Shown here: positions 43,421 through 52,857 of the stretch, piece by piece
Layout: every line of letters begins with the position of its first letter
Position numbering within the stretch: the first letter of the stretch is position 1
Assembly: GCA_000010565.1 (NCBI GenBank)
Contig: AP009389.1
Coordinates: forward strand, 2,356,001-2,420,000
Origin: Pelotomaculum thermopropionicum SI
Lineage (GTDB): Bacteria; Bacillota; Desulfotomaculia; Desulfotomaculales; Pelotomaculaceae
DNA length: 64,000 bases
Reading direction: 5' to 3'
Notes under the pieces: generated by a model
The model's database searches: none
Seen by the model: the letters and a program-made list of their open reading frames with translations, nothing else
What the model was told of the DNA's origin: nothing
Made by a program: the position numbers and the translations under genes

Positions 43421-45368
43421 TTAAACGTTCCTCCCCCACGTACTCTCGCCCTTTTTTCCCTGCCAGGTGATGGGTATGGCCTTCCTTTAGAACAGTCAGA
43501 ATCGCTTCGTAACGCTCCAGAAGGGTCTCGTTTTTCTCCACCCAGATGGTCCGGCCCTGGGCCTTGCCGCGCTCGATGACAGCCTTTACCTCCCTGATTT
43601 CCGCCTCGAACTGCGGGATAAAATCAGGGGTGGTGCATAAATTGCGGCAGGTCAGGCAGGGGTTTAACTGGTGCTTGCACTCCACCTTGTGGGGCTTAAG
43701 GCAGTACCCTAAGGGCGTCCTCACCGCATCCAGGTTGTGGCGGATATACTCCCACTCAATTAAATCTTCGTTCTCGATTTCGGAAGGGTCGATCCTTACG
43801 GGCTTCCCTGTAGGGTCAATCCGGAAAAGGCCGTTTTTCGTGGCCTCTTCCCAGGACTTCCGCATGGTGGTGTCCAGGATCTTTGCGTAACGCAGGGTCA
43901 TTTCCGGGGAAGCGTGGGCCATCCACTTTTGGACGTGAAGAATGTTCATCCCGTTGTTAATTAACTCCACGCCTTTAGTGTGGCGGAAAGCATGGTTACC
44001 AAAATGAAATACCCGGCCCTGATCGTCTACGATGTTGCATTTTTGGGCCAAGCGAATGAGAGCCTGTTGAATGAGCAACCCCATTGGTGGGCGGCCCCTG
44101 CGTTTTCCTTCCAGTCGCACGAACAGCAATTTATGAGGGTTGTTTTCCGGCGTGCTTTTTTCTTTGATCTCATCAACTACTGCCTGAACCACTGTAGCCA
44201 CCTCGTCGGTAATGGGAACGCGGTGGTTCAGCACCTGCGTTTTCAGAATATCCCCGCAGAGCCACCACCCTTGGGCAGTACGGTCCAGGCAGTTATCGTA
44301 ACGAAGGTTCAGGATGTCGGAGATGCGCCAGCCCGTAGCACGAAGAAGAACGACTACAGGGATGTACTCCGGGGGCGTAAGCTGATCCAGATTTTCTTCC
44401 AGTTGCCTTAGAACCCCTTCAGGGATAAATTTAATATCTTCTTCCGACCGCTTAGCCAGCCTAGGGAAATCTTCCTTGAACAACAGCAAAAAATGAGGCT
44501 TTTCCGGCGCCTCCGGGTACCCGGCCCGCTGTATGTAATCTAAAAAGCTCCGCAGGCTGACTAAATATTCATAATGCTGTTTTCGCCAACCTTCTGTGTA
44601 CGACCGGTACCATGCCAGGTAATTCTCTATATCCTTACGAGATAAACTCTTAAGGTCTTTCCAGTGAGGATATTGCTTGTGAATGAAACACAGAAACAAA
44701 CGCAGAGCCATCAAGTCTGTTGCACATTGGGTATATGACCGAATGCCTACCCGTACCTTCAGGTATCTTTTAGCCAGGGGCCGGAAGGGAAGGGGAATGC
44801 CCTCAAAGGAAAGCAGGTAAAGAGCTTTGTTTTGGGTATATTTCGCTCCTGGTATTTTCCGCACATCCCAGACGTTCTTTTCAAACTCCTCCCGCTCGTC
44901 GTAGAAGTTGACCATAAACTGATATACCTGCTGTAACAGAGTTTCGTATTCATTACTGGACAAGCGGCTATCTTTATTAATCTTAAACCCCTGCTCAATT
45001 AGGTAAGAACGCCACCTAATCATGGCCTTTTCTATTTCCAAGTCCGTAAAACTTTTAATCCTGGGATAAGCCCGTTCTAGAAATTCAGCCAGGCGGGCAA
45101 AGCAAACTCCGTAAACGACCGCCGTTTTTAATCGCAAGGTGTGTTCCTGGAGGCGGTGAACAAAGAAAAACTTGACCTCTCCCTTAATACCTGGTTGTAG
45201 GCGGGAAAAGTCAATAGTTTTGTTGGTTAAAGTCCACCTTTCAGGCCGAAACTCGTCAAAGATGGGGTCAGTAATTACCCACCTGTCCTTTTCCCAGTAG
45301 CCTGACAAGGTTTCCTCGATCTCTTGTAATTTTGCTAGCGTCGGGACCGACCGGTAAACCGTACTCAC
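43398..45368 (-). CDS. tnpB: Tyrosine recombinase TnpB-like
   Basis: 656 residues. A long N-terminal DNA-binding part is followed by a tyrosine recombinase domain with LLRATGWRISDILNLR (first catalytic Arg), HAFRHTKGVELI (HxxR) and MAHASPEMTLRYAKI (nucleophile Tyr). A C-terminal region has clustered cysteines (CLKPHKVECKHQLNPCLTCRNLC) suited to zinc binding. Works together with TnpA. It overlaps tnpA by four bases. Confidence 0.9.
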   Translation of the reverse strand: MSTVYRSVPTLAKLQEIEETLSGYWEKDRWVITDPIFDEFRPERWTLTNKTIDFSRLQPGIKGEVKFFFVHRLQEHTLRLKTAVVYGVCFARLAEFLERAYPRIKSFTDLEIEKAMIRWRSYLIEQGFKINKDSRLSSNEYETLLQQVYQFMVNFYDEREEFEKNVWDVRKIPGAKYTQNKALYLLSFEGIPLPFRPLAKRYLKVRVGIRSYTQCATDLMALRLFLCFIHKQYPHWKDLKSLSRKDIENYLAWYRSYTEGWRKQHYEYLVSLRSFLDYIQRAGYPEAPEKPHFLLLFKEDFPRLAKRSEEDIKFIPEGVLRQLEENLDQLTPPEYIPVVVLLRATGWRISDILNLRYDNCLDRTAQGWWLCGDILKTQVLNHRVPITDEVATVVQAVVDEIKEKSTPENNPHKLLFVRLEGKRRGRPPMGLLIQQALIRLAQKCNIVDDQGRVFHFGNHAFRHTKGVELINNGMNILHVQKWMAHASPEMTLRYAKILDTTMRKSWEEATKNGLFRIDPTGKPVRIDPSEIENEDLIEWEYIRHNLDAVRTPLGYCLKPHKVECKHQLNPCLTCRNLCTTPDFIPQFEAEIREVKAVIERGKAQGRTIWVEKNETLLERYEAILTVLKEGHTHHLAGKKGREYVGEERLNVRQTPA

Positions 45369-46501
45369 TGTTCAGAGCCCTCCTTTTGCTGCCGTTTAAG
45401 GCGCATTTTTTCCTCTGCCTTCTCCCAGTCCTTGCGCATGTCTTCATCGCTCGGGTGCAAGTAAATTTGCGTGGTGGTCTGGACATGGGCATGTCCGGCC
45501 CGTTTTCGCAAGTGTTCCGGCTTCCAGCCGGCCCGGCGCAGTTCGGTTAAGGAGCTGTGCCGGAGGATGTGGGGGCTGACGCCAATTCCCGTTTTGGCCT
45601 TCAGCCTGCGGAAAAGAGAGGCGACGTCCTGGTATTCCATGGGTTGATACCTATTTTCACCGGACAGTTTAATAAAAACGTGGTTTGTGTCCACTTCGTC
45701 CGTGTGGAATTCAGCCACATAGTCGAAAAACAGGTTGATTAAATCCGGGGAAACGTCCACCGTCCGGGGGCTGCAGATAGTTTTAATTTCGGCGAGGTTG
45801 GGAAGTTCCCCCCTGTCCCGGATGTGGATCTTTTGCCCGTCGGGCTCAAAGTCCTCCAGCCACAGGGCCAGGGCCTCGCCGATACGAATGGAGCTTTCCC
45901 ATAAAAGCTGGATTAAAAACTTATTCCTTAAGTTTGAGCAGGCGTCAATCAACTTGCCCACCTGCTCTTTAGAAATGGTCTTGGGCCGGGAACGGCGGAC
46001 CTTGACCTTTAAAATCTTGGCCGGGTACTCCTTGTCCTTGTTGACGTGGTAGAGAAAGTCTTTAAAGCCCCTCCTGCTCCCGGGGATGGTCTTTTTAAGC
46101 CTTTCGGAGAGCTGGACGCTATAGTCCTCATGGCGCATGAGGTAGTCGTAGAAATTGAGGACCGTGGAGATGACGGTGTTCACGGTGGCCGGTCCGCGGG
46201 GGGACGTTACGGGCGTCACTGGGATTACTTTCAGGTTCCCGTAGGGGTTCTGAAGCCAGCGCATGAAAGCAGCCATGTCGTCGATGCTGATTTTACGATA
46301 ATCCAGCCCCTCCTGCTCAATGAACTCGAAAAAAAGTTTCAGGTGCTGGCAGTAGGAACGGAGGCTGTTCCGTGCGGCTCCGCTGTTATCCTTGAACTTG
46401 ATGAACCGCATGACGGGAAGGACGGGTTCACTGTCTGAGTCAACCAGCATATATCGGATTTTTCCATCGGAAGTTCTAATCGTTTCCACCCTCATTGGCA
46501 A
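45365..46501 (-). CDS. tnpA: Tyrosine recombinase TnpA-like
   Basis: 378 residues. A SAM-like core-binding domain occupies residues 40-150; the catalytic domain has WESSIRIGEALALW, HILRHSSLTELRRAGW and RAGHAHVQTTTQIYLH, giving the R-HxxR-H-Y set. First gene of the transposon. Confidence 0.9.
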   Translation of the reverse strand: MPMRVETIRTSDGKIRYMLVDSDSEPVLPVMRFIKFKDNSGAARNSLRSYCQHLKLFFEFIEQEGLDYRKISIDDMAAFMRWLQNPYGNLKVIPVTPVTSPRGPATVNTVISTVLNFYDYLMRHEDYSVQLSERLKKTIPGSRRGFKDFLYHVNKDKEYPAKILKVKVRRSRPKTISKEQVGKLIDACSNLRNKFLIQLLWESSIRIGEALALWLEDFEPDGQKIHIRDRGELPNLAEIKTICSPRTVDVSPDLINLFFDYVAEFHTDEVDTNHVFIKLSGENRYQPMEYQDVASLFRRLKAKTGIGVSPHILRHSSLTELRRAGWKPEHLRKRAGHAHVQTTTQIYLHPSDEDMRKDWEKAEEKMRLKRQQKEGSEQ

Positions 46502-47016
46502 ACACCACCATTAAATGAAATATTTTCTATATTGTACTACTAGTACTATATTAAAACAATATATTTAACTAATTTTATAGGAATAAAAATAGGGATAAAC
46601 CCTTTCTTAGAATACTATAAGGTCTATCCCATACCTCGGTATATTTAAGGGTTTCCCGGAGTTGGTCGTTATTACCAGAAATCTTTATTGTTTTAATTCT
46701 TAACCCGTATTATCGCGGCATGACTGATTCTCTGCAACTCCGGCTCATCTGCGCCTCGCTGCGGCTGATTTCATTATACATAAAAATCCAGATCATCCAA
46801 CCTTAACTGAACTTTAAATCTGCCTCAAAATCTGCTTTATTGCGGTAATTTGTTGTACAACCTCAAAAAGGATGCCTCAAAAGATTTGGGACGACCCCCT
46901 TTATCATTAAGAGATATAATGACAAAAAAGATAGACAAATATTCCATGTTTGCCATATGTTTTTTAATTTTTTGTATGAAAATAGGATTCAGAAGAGAAA
47001 TCCCTGTGAAGAGATG
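46502..47016. other. AT-rich gap with control-region remnant
   Basis: No gene is supported. The region is markedly AT-rich near 46510-46600, beside the transposon. At 46800-46828 three boxes (ACCTTAA, ACTTTAA, GCCTCAA) repeat every 11 bp, a decayed copy of the HPt-sigma activator ladder. This suggests the binding-protein segment was duplicated together with that control region. Confidence 0.5.
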
Positions 47017-47045
47017 TGTAATATTTTTTGACCGGAATCGTATTA
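47017..47045 (+). promoter_or_regulatory. ECF-type promoter of binding-protein copy 2
   Basis: TGTAAT, 16 bp, CGTATTA on the plus strand, identical in both hexamers and in the ACCGGAATCG/TCGGAATCG approach to the copy at 38096. Confidence 0.75.
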
Positions 47046-47086
47046 ACAACTGGAGGATAAAAAGAAAATTTTTTAGCGAATTTAAA

Positions 47087-48304
47087 ATGCCGGCGGTGTG
47101 GGAGCTGAATCAGGTGGAAAAACAACACAAATATTTGTTGATATTGGTAATGCTGCTAACCGTGTTTATCCTGCCGGGGTGCCAAACCGGCGCCACCCGG
47201 AAGGAAACGAACGAACAACCGGTACATGGCGCGGAAGATACCATAAAAATCGGTTTTCTGGGGAACAAGAACGGTTACGGGGGCAGCGAGTGTCTGAAAG
47301 GCATCCGGCTGGCCGTTGACGACATTAACAAGACCGGCGGCCTGCTGGGTAAAAAAGTGGAACTGATTGAAGGGGACCACGGCGGCAACTCTTCCGAAAC
47401 CGTCAGGGTCACCCAAAGCCTGGTGGACCGGAAAGCGGCGGTGATAATCGGGGACAACACCACCGGCATCACCAAGCTTGCGGCCACCGTCTGCCAGGAC
47501 AATAACGTGGTGCTCATCTCCCCCACCGCTTCAGGCAGCGGTGTGGTGGAAATGGGCGAGTATATATTCCGGATCGCCCTGCTGGATTCCGTGGCGGTCC
47601 CCGCCGTTGTCAGGTACCTGGCGGACACCCTCGAATGGAAAAAAGTCGCCCTGGTAAAAAACATCGGGCGCAGCTATACCGAGGGTCTTGCCGCCATTTT
47701 CAAGCCGGCCCTGGTCCGCAGCGGGATTGAGATTGTAAATGAGCAAAAGATCAGAAAAAACGACACCGATTTCAGCGCCCAGGTCGCCGCCCTCAAGCAA
47801 AGCTCCTTTGACGGGCTGGTCTTTCCCGGCAATAATGTGGAGGCCTACCTGTTCATAAAGGAAATGCGCAGACAGGGATTACGGCAGGCGGTTGTTGGCG
47901 GTGACGGGATGTACACCAGGGAATTGATCGAAAACGGCGGGATAGATGTGGAAGGCACCCTGACCTATGCCGGATTTGCGGTGGACCCGGAAAGCGCAAG
48001 CCCCAAGACAATGGAATTTGTCGAAAAATACAGGGCTGTTAACAACAACCTGACACCCGATGTTTTTGCGGCCCAGGCGTACGACGCCGTAAATCTGGCG
48101 GCAGACGCGATCAGGGCGGCGGGAAGCGCCGAACCGGCGAAATTCAAGGAAAAACTTGCCCAGACAAAGAACTGGCGGGGCGTTTCCGGGACCATCACCT
48201 TCGACCGGGACCGCGAACCGGTCAAAAGCCCGGTCTATTTGATGGAAGTGAAAGAAGGACGTTTTGTGATCAAGGCGGTCATTCCGGCCGGTTTGGATTC
48301 CTGA
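47087..48304 (+). CDS. ABC-type substrate-binding lipoprotein, copy 2
   Basis: 405 residues from ATG 47087 (or GTG 47114). Lipobox FILPGC and the same Peripla_BP_6 domain as 38153. From about residue 45 onward the proteins differ at only about a dozen positions, while their first 45 residues and stops differ more. The frame is open further upstream to 46850, but that part lies before the promoter. Confidence 0.9.
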   Translation: MPAVWELNQVEKQHKYLLILVMLLTVFILPGCQTGATRKETNEQPVHGAEDTIKIGFLGNKNGYGGSECLKGIRLAVDDINKTGGLLGKKVELIEGDHGGNSSETVRVTQSLVDRKAAVIIGDNTTGITKLAATVCQDNNVVLISPTASGSGVVEMGEYIFRIALLDSVAVPAVVRYLADTLEWKKVALVKNIGRSYTEGLAAIFKPALVRSGIEIVNEQKIRKNDTDFSAQVAALKQSSFDGLVFPGNNVEAYLFIKEMRRQGLRQAVVGGDGMYTRELIENGGIDVEGTLTYAGFAVDPESASPKTMEFVEKYRAVNNNLTPDVFAAQAYDAVNLAADAIRAAGSAEPAKFKEKLAQTKNWRGVSGTITFDRDREPVKSPVYLMEVKEGRFVIKAVIPAGLDS

Positions 48305-48329
48305 CATCCTCCGGGGAGCTAAGAGTTTA

Positions 48330-48653
48330 TGATGAAAAGGCCAGGCTATATAACCCTCTATGCCGCGGGTGCTGGTGATCCACAGTTATGACCCCGGTTA
48401 CTCATGGGTCGGGGATGTGAGTAAGGGGATCAACGAGGTTTTGGGCAAAAAGCCCCTCTCGGTTAAATATTTTTATCTTGATACCAGGAGACACCTGGAC
48501 ACCGGTTATATGACCAACGCGGGAATTGCGGCAAGAAACCTCGTCAGAAAATGGAAGCCCGGCGTGATCGCCGCCGTTGACGACGAAGCGCAGAAGCTGG
48601 TGGACAAGTATTTTGGGGCAGAAAAAAACCGTGAGGATGTAATGAAAGATTAA
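48330..48653 (+). pseudogene. Broken copy of the 39392 binding-domain gene
   Basis: It starts like the intact gene (ATGATGAAAAGGCCAGGC), then a deletion of about 57 bp shifts the frame. An internal ATG at 48360 reopens it for 97 residues (RVLVIHSYDPGYSWVGDVSK ... VIAAVDDEAQKLVDKYF). The remaining 240 residues are gone. The break joins the promoter of the next gene. Confidence 0.85.
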
Positions 48654-48666
48654 TCAATACGTATCA
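48638..48666 (+). promoter_or_regulatory. ECF-type promoter of glutamine synthetase-like gene
   Basis: TGTAAT, 16 bp, CGTATCA on the plus strand, 63 bp before the GTG start at 48729. It overlaps the end of the broken gene. Confidence 0.7.
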
Positions 48667-48728
48667 ACTTATAAGATTGAAAATAGAAAAGAAGGCTTAA
48701 ATCCATTGCTGCGAGGAAGGGATTTTCA

Positions 48729-50087
48729 GTGACCAAAATAGACACGGGCATCCTTAAATCGATGATCGACCGCGGTGAAATTGACACGGTCATTATTGCC
48801 GCCGCCGACATGCAGTCGCGGTTTTTCGGGAAGAGATGCTGCGCTGATTTTTTTCTTTCCGAGGCGGTTCATGGAATAAACATCTGTTCAAACAATCTGA
48901 TCTGGGACATCGAGCTGAACGAGGGCGGGCAGTACCCTCTGGCCGGCCGGCGAACGGGCCTGCCGGACCTCCGGGCCGTCCCCGACATGACCACCCTGCG
49001 CCTTTATCCCTGGTTTGAAAAGACGGTTCTGGTCATGGCCGACCTTTTCCACCAGGACGGCACGACTGTAACCATAGCGCCCAGAAACATCCTCAAACGC
49101 CAGGTGGAAAAGGCCGGGAACATGGGGCTGCAGGCCGACATGGCGGCGGAGATCGAATTCTACATCTTCAATGAAACCGCTGAAACAGCCCGGGATAAAA
49201 GATACCGCGAACTGCTGCCCCTTTCCCGCATGCCGGCGGAATCAATCCACCAGTCTTCCCGTTACGAGCATTTTCTCGGCAAGGTCCGGCGCTATTTAAA
49301 CGGCGCGGGGGTGGAGGTGGAACTGGCCAGGCCGGAGCGGGGACGGGGCCAGGCGGAAGTAAACCTGCGCTACACCGGCGCCCTGGAGATGGCGGACCGG
49401 ACGGCCATATATAAAAACGGGATCAAAGAAATGGCCGACCTGGAAAAACTGGCGGTGACCTTCATGGCCAAATACAAAACCGAAGAGCCCGCCAGCGGGT
49501 TTCACGTGCACTTGAGCCTCCGGGACCAAAAGGGCAATAACATTTTTTACGATGAAAACGACGAACACGGAATGTCTGCAACATGCAAACATTTCCTGGC
49601 CGGCATGATCACGCTGGCCCCGGAACTGATGTGCTTCTACGCCCCCTACATCAATTCCTACAAGCGGTACGGCTCCACCTTCGGCGCCCCCCGCAACCTT
49701 TCCTGGGGTTTTGACAACCGCACCCTTTCTTTCAGGGTGATCGGCCGGGGAAAATCTTTCCGCATTGAAAACCGCATCCCCGGAGCCGACGCCAACCCCT
49801 ACCTGGTGCTGGCCGCGTGCCTGGCCTCCGGCCTGTACGGCATTGAAAACGAGACGGCCCTTCCCTCTCCGCCGGTGCGCGGCAGCGCTTATGAAATGCG
49901 GGAACTGAGGGTGCTGCCGGCAAGTTTGATGGACGCCCTGGCGGATTTTGAAAACAGTGAGACTGCCCGGGCGTTGTTCGGCCGGGAAGTGATCGATCAT
50001 TACGCCCTGGCGGCGAAACAGGAAATAGAGTGCTTTCTGAAATCGGTCACGGATTGGGAAAGAAGAAGGAATTTTGAGCAGGTGTAG
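48729..50087 (+). CDS. Glutamine synthetase-like ligase (gamma-glutamyl amine type)
   Basis: 452 residues. Beta-grasp N-terminal domain (IAAADMQSRFFGKR), then the catalytic domain with AAEIEFYIFNE (metal Glu), GRGQAEVNLRYTGAL, GFHVHLSL (metal His), and YKRYGSTFGAPRNLSWGFDNR/RIENRIPGADANPYL. Family members of this branch join glutamate to amines such as putrescine or ethanolamine rather than to ammonia; the amine here is unknown. GTG start with GAGGAAGGG. C-terminal scraps of a second copy occur at 55163 and 56232. Confidence 0.85.
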   Translation: MTKIDTGILKSMIDRGEIDTVIIAAADMQSRFFGKRCCADFFLSEAVHGINICSNNLIWDIELNEGGQYPLAGRRTGLPDLRAVPDMTTLRLYPWFEKTVLVMADLFHQDGTTVTIAPRNILKRQVEKAGNMGLQADMAAEIEFYIFNETAETARDKRYRELLPLSRMPAESIHQSSRYEHFLGKVRRYLNGAGVEVELARPERGRGQAEVNLRYTGALEMADRTAIYKNGIKEMADLEKLAVTFMAKYKTEEPASGFHVHLSLRDQKGNNIFYDENDEHGMSATCKHFLAGMITLAPELMCFYAPYINSYKRYGSTFGAPRNLSWGFDNRTLSFRVIGRGKSFRIENRIPGADANPYLVLAACLASGLYGIENETALPSPPVRGSAYEMRELRVLPASLMDALADFENSETARALFGREVIDHYALAAKQEIECFLKSVTDWERRRNFEQV

Positions 50088-50244
50088 GAGCCGGACTCAC
50101 CCATACTCGCCGGCACCCCTGCCGTCAAACCGGCGGGGGGCTCCGATCCTTCCCCGTTTGTTTCAATTGTTGTGACCTATTTTAGATTTTCCACCTGTTT
50201 GTTCCTGAATGTTTACTTATATTCACTAAAATTTCCTATTGCTG

Positions 50245-50801
50245 TTACAGCACAGATACCGCTGCTGCTAAAGCTCCTGCTCCTGCTAACGTTGCTCCTG
50301 CTCCTACTAACGCTACTCCTGCTATTATTCCCGCTACTCCTACTACTATTCCCGGCCATACCCCGCCGGCCACCTGCTCCAGTTCTTCCTCGCTGAACTC
50401 ATCGGATTTTTCCAGTATCTGGCTGCCGAACTCTTCCAGGTCCCGCTCGTCGAACTCAAAACCGTGCTCTCTGGCATAGGCGATGATGGCCCCGGGGTCG
50501 CTGAAGCCGATTTCCTGCACCTTGCCGGCCATATCCGCATTTTCCCCCACCAACTGCACAAACCTGTGCAGGTTTCGCATCCCCGGCCGCTGTTCCTTTT
50601 CCGCGGCGGCGGCAGCCTTTTCCAGGTTCTTTTTGATCCTGGCCCTGTTCAGTTTCGTTACCTTGTTTCTCAGTTCCTCCAGTTCCCGCCGTAGGCGGCT
50701 ATAGCTTCCAGATTTTCAACGCCTATCTCCTTCACCTTGCCGGCCGCTTCCTCATTCTTCGCAAGAAATTGCATAAATTTATTCAGATCCTCAATGCTCA
50801 T
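50245..50801 (-). pseudogene. Tandem-Nif11 precursor, frameshifted copy A
   Basis: ATG 50801 overlaps the NHLP stop (TAATG). The first Nif11 domain (LNKFMQFLAKNEEAAGKVKE) is cut by a 28-bp deletion between two short repeats near 50690, compared with the copy at 55840, so the frame is lost. The second Nif11 domain (NLHRFVQLVGENADMAGKVQ), the site EQVAGG and a hydrophobic Gly/Ala/Val core (VWPGIVVGVAGIIAGVALVG ...) continue in frame from an internal ATG at 50580. That shorter product might still be made. Confidence 0.8.
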
Positions 50802-51139
50802 TACCTGATTCCTCCCTGGATTAATTTATCACCGGTGACAATAAATCTAGCCTGTGGCGGTCCCTGGAAGTTATTGCAACCACCGCCCCCCGCCACGGAA
50901 TTCAATTGTACATCATCCAGTTGCTCTTCGGGATTGACCGGCAGGACCAGGTACACCACCCGGGGCGGCTCTTCAATTACCCTAACCTCTACCTCCGCGG
51001 GGACTTTCACGCCTAATTGTCCCAGGGCTTCTCTGGGATTGTCCAGCAAAGCTTTCTTGAAGTCATTGTCTTCCCGGGCTTTCCTGGCGATTTTCTTTTC
51101 CAGCTCCGCGCGGGTTATGGTTCTATTGCCTTTATCCAT
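50801..51139 (-). CDS. NHLP precursor with lost Cys core
   Basis: 112 residues. Leader ITRAELEKKIARKAREDNDF, LGQLGVKVPAEVEVRVIEEPPRV, ending NSVAGG. Its sister at 59680 has a four-Cys core; here the core starts GGCNNFQGPPQ and then reads through former intergenic DNA (ARFIVTGDKLIQGGIR), whose last codons form the ribosome site of the Nif11 gene. Only one cysteine is left. ECF-type promoter at 51185. Confidence 0.85.
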   Translation of the reverse strand: MDKGNRTITRAELEKKIARKAREDNDFKKALLDNPREALGQLGVKVPAEVEVRVIEEPPRVVYLVLPVNPEEQLDDVQLNSVAGGGGCNNFQGPPQARFIVTGDKLIQGGIR

Positions 51140-51184
51140 GCTTTTTCAACTCCTTTCTAAGAGAATCAGTTTTGCTTTTACCGG

Positions 51185-51213
51185 TAATACGTGATAGCCT
51201 CACAAACATTACA
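51185..51213 (-). promoter_or_regulatory. ECF-type promoter of NHLP/Nif11 unit A
   Basis: TGTAAT, 16 bp, CGTATTA on the minus strand, 46 bp before ATG 51139. Confidence 0.75.
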
Positions 51214-51298
51214 CGGCTTTCTTTTTTGAAAATAATTTTCTGTTTGTAAATAAAAAGCAGGGATAATTCTTTACCGGAAAAATGATAAAGAAAATAAT

Positions 51299-51334
51299 GG
51301 CTCCTCGCTTGATCAAGAGATTAAGCAAGGAGCC
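51299..51334. terminator. Hairpin terminator after the Uma2 fragment
   Basis: GGCTCCTCGCTTGAT and ATTAAGCAAGGAGCC form a long imperfect stem about 90 bp past the Uma2-type stop on the minus strand. Confidence 0.6.
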
Positions 51335-51426
51335 ATTTGTTCTTGTTAAGGAAAGTATATATTGTGTGTGCGTACAGTGTTAAGACACAAAACCGTCTAA
51401 ATGTTATGTTCTTTATCGGAACATGA

Positions 51427-51723
51427 TTAAAAAATGTCTTTCAATTTTATTTCCAACCCGGTTAACAGCGGGGATATTAATGTATCGTCATCATCATGCG
51501 ATTGAAATAAATTCCAGTTTTTCTCGGCAGGTATAAAAACTTCTATGGTTTTATGGTCGGGATCAACTATCCAGTACTCCTTCACCCCATGCTTGTAATA
51601 CATTTTACTTTTTTCAACCCTGTCATTTTTGCCCGTTGATGGTGATAATACTTCAACCACTAAATCAGGGGCGCCTTGAACATTCATTTCAGTAATAATG
51701 TCCAGGCGTTCCGTTGAACTCAA
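51427..51723 (-). pseudogene. Uma2-type PD-(D/E)XK nuclease, N-terminus cut by IS200
   Basis: 98 residues with APDLVVEVLSPSTGKNDRVEK and YYKHGVKEYWIVDPDHKTIEV, the DUF820/Uma2 catalytic core. The usual 80-90 N-terminal residues are missing and the coding sequence begins exactly at the IS200 end (about 51722). I see no matching N-terminal part beyond the IS, so more was lost than a simple insertion would cause. Confidence 0.8.
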
Positions 51724-52390
51724 CGACCACCGGCTAAAGCCGGTGGGTTGTTAGGCGACTGAAAGTCGCTTAAACAGCTAAAGCCGGCTAAAAAGCCGCC
51801 ATTGGCTGGAAGCCAACTAAAGATTTCGACTGAAACTCAATCACTAATTTTAAAGTTTTCATTATCACTTTCCCGCTGCTTCTCAATGTACTCCCGGATC
51901 ATTTCATCAGTCACAGCACCTACAGTTCCACAGAAGTAGCCCCGTGCCCACAGATGCTGCCCCCAGTACCGTTTCTTAAGTTACGGAAACTCTTCTTGTA
52001 TCAGTCGAGATGACCGTCCCTTTAGATACTGAACAACCTTGGATGGTGCCAAGCTGGGCGGACATGAAAGCAACAGATGTACGTGATCTTTTCCTATGCT
52101 TCCTTTAATTATCACCAAACCTCTGCTTTCACAGCCCTGTCGGATTAAGTCTCTCAACCGTACAGCTATCTCACCTTTGAGCTCTTGATACCTATATTTC
52201 GTTACCCACACAACATGATACTTGATATCGTACACAGTATGGCTGCCTTTTTGGTAGTCTGTCATTCTCGATCACCTCTCGATGAATGATACAGCTACCT
52301 TTCCAAAAAATCAACGCTGAAAGTCTTCGCCTAAAGGCAAATGGGTGCTGAAAGCTGTCCGCCTAAAGGCGGAGGTTTTAAACCTGGCAC
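51722..52390 (-). mobile_element. IS200/IS605-type insertion sequence
   Basis: One TnpA gene flanked by non-coding ends rich in small hairpins (ACCGGCTAAAGCCGGT, GACTGAAAGTC and TGGCTGGAAGCCA at 51725-51825; CGCCTAAAGGCG at 52363-52374), as in elements moved as single strands by HUH transposases. The limits are approximate. The transposase has an internal stop. Confidence 0.75.
51837..52265 (-). pseudogene. tnpA: IS200 TnpA transposase with in-frame stop
   Basis: The frame of 142 codons gives a standard IS200 Y1 transposase: VYDIKYHVVWVTKYRYQ, the HUH motif KDHVHLLLS, and the catalytic helix MIREYIEKQ near the end. A TAA at 51981-51983 interrupts it after RLIQEEFP. The active-site tyrosine lies beyond this stop, so the 94-residue product is inactive. 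Confidence 0.85.
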
Positions 52391-52425
52391 ATGGAAAATA
52401 AACAGTATATCCGGCTGGGGCTTTT

Positions 52426-52857
52426 CTAACGGTCAAACGGGTTTTGAACTGTTACGTTACCATAGACCTGTCCGCTGTTCAGATCTTCCGTCCAGAGGAC
52501 GGTGCAACCGGTTTTGGACGCGCTGTTTACAATCATCGCGTCCCAGAAAGAAATACCGTACTTTTGTTGAATGTGAACGGCATCAATTATATCACCGACA
52601 TCAGGGACATGGTGGGTCCACTCGCCCAAATCGGAAATAATCTCCAACGCCGTCCCCGGCGGCAAGGGGGTTGACACCTTTTTTGTCACCGTCACGTAAA
52701 GCTCCTGCAAAACCTGGATGCTGACGCATCCCCTACGGTTTTCCCAAAGACCGGTTATTAACTTGCGGGCCAGACTTTGTTTTACACCATTTCCCCTGTC
52801 GTAAGCATATACAAAAATATTCGTGTCGACAAATTGCCGTCCCTCATCTGCGTTCAT
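52426..52857 (-). CDS. vapC: PIN-domain toxin (VapC-like), copy 2
   Basis: 143 residues, differing from copy 1 (33001) at about a dozen positions; all PIN motifs are kept (FVDTNIFVYAYD, SFWDAMIVNSAS, WTEDLNSGQ). It overlaps its antitoxin by 14 bases as in copy 1. Confidence 0.9.
   Translation of the reverse strand: MNADEGRQFVDTNIFVYAYDRGNGVKQSLARKLITGLWENRRGCVSIQVLQELYVTVTKKVSTPLPPGTALEIISDLGEWTHHVPDVGDIIDAVHIQQKYGISFWDAMIVNSASKTGCTVLWTEDLNSGQVYGNVTVQNPFDR

Larger units (their letters stand above)
43031..46501 (-). mobile_element. Tn554-family transposon (tnpABC)
   Basis: Three overlapping genes on the minus strand encode a 378-residue recombinase, a 656-residue recombinase and a 129-residue coiled-coil protein, the Tn554 TnpA-TnpB-TnpC set. 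No cargo gene is inside the set. The ends are not defined; Tn554 elements lack terminal inverted repeats, so only the genes are delimited here. Confidence 0.85.

Noticed and set aside
46837..47086. Upstream extension of binding-protein copy 2 to 46850
   Set aside because: The extension lies before the promoter and is not shared with copy 1; the lipoprotein signal starts near 47087-47114.
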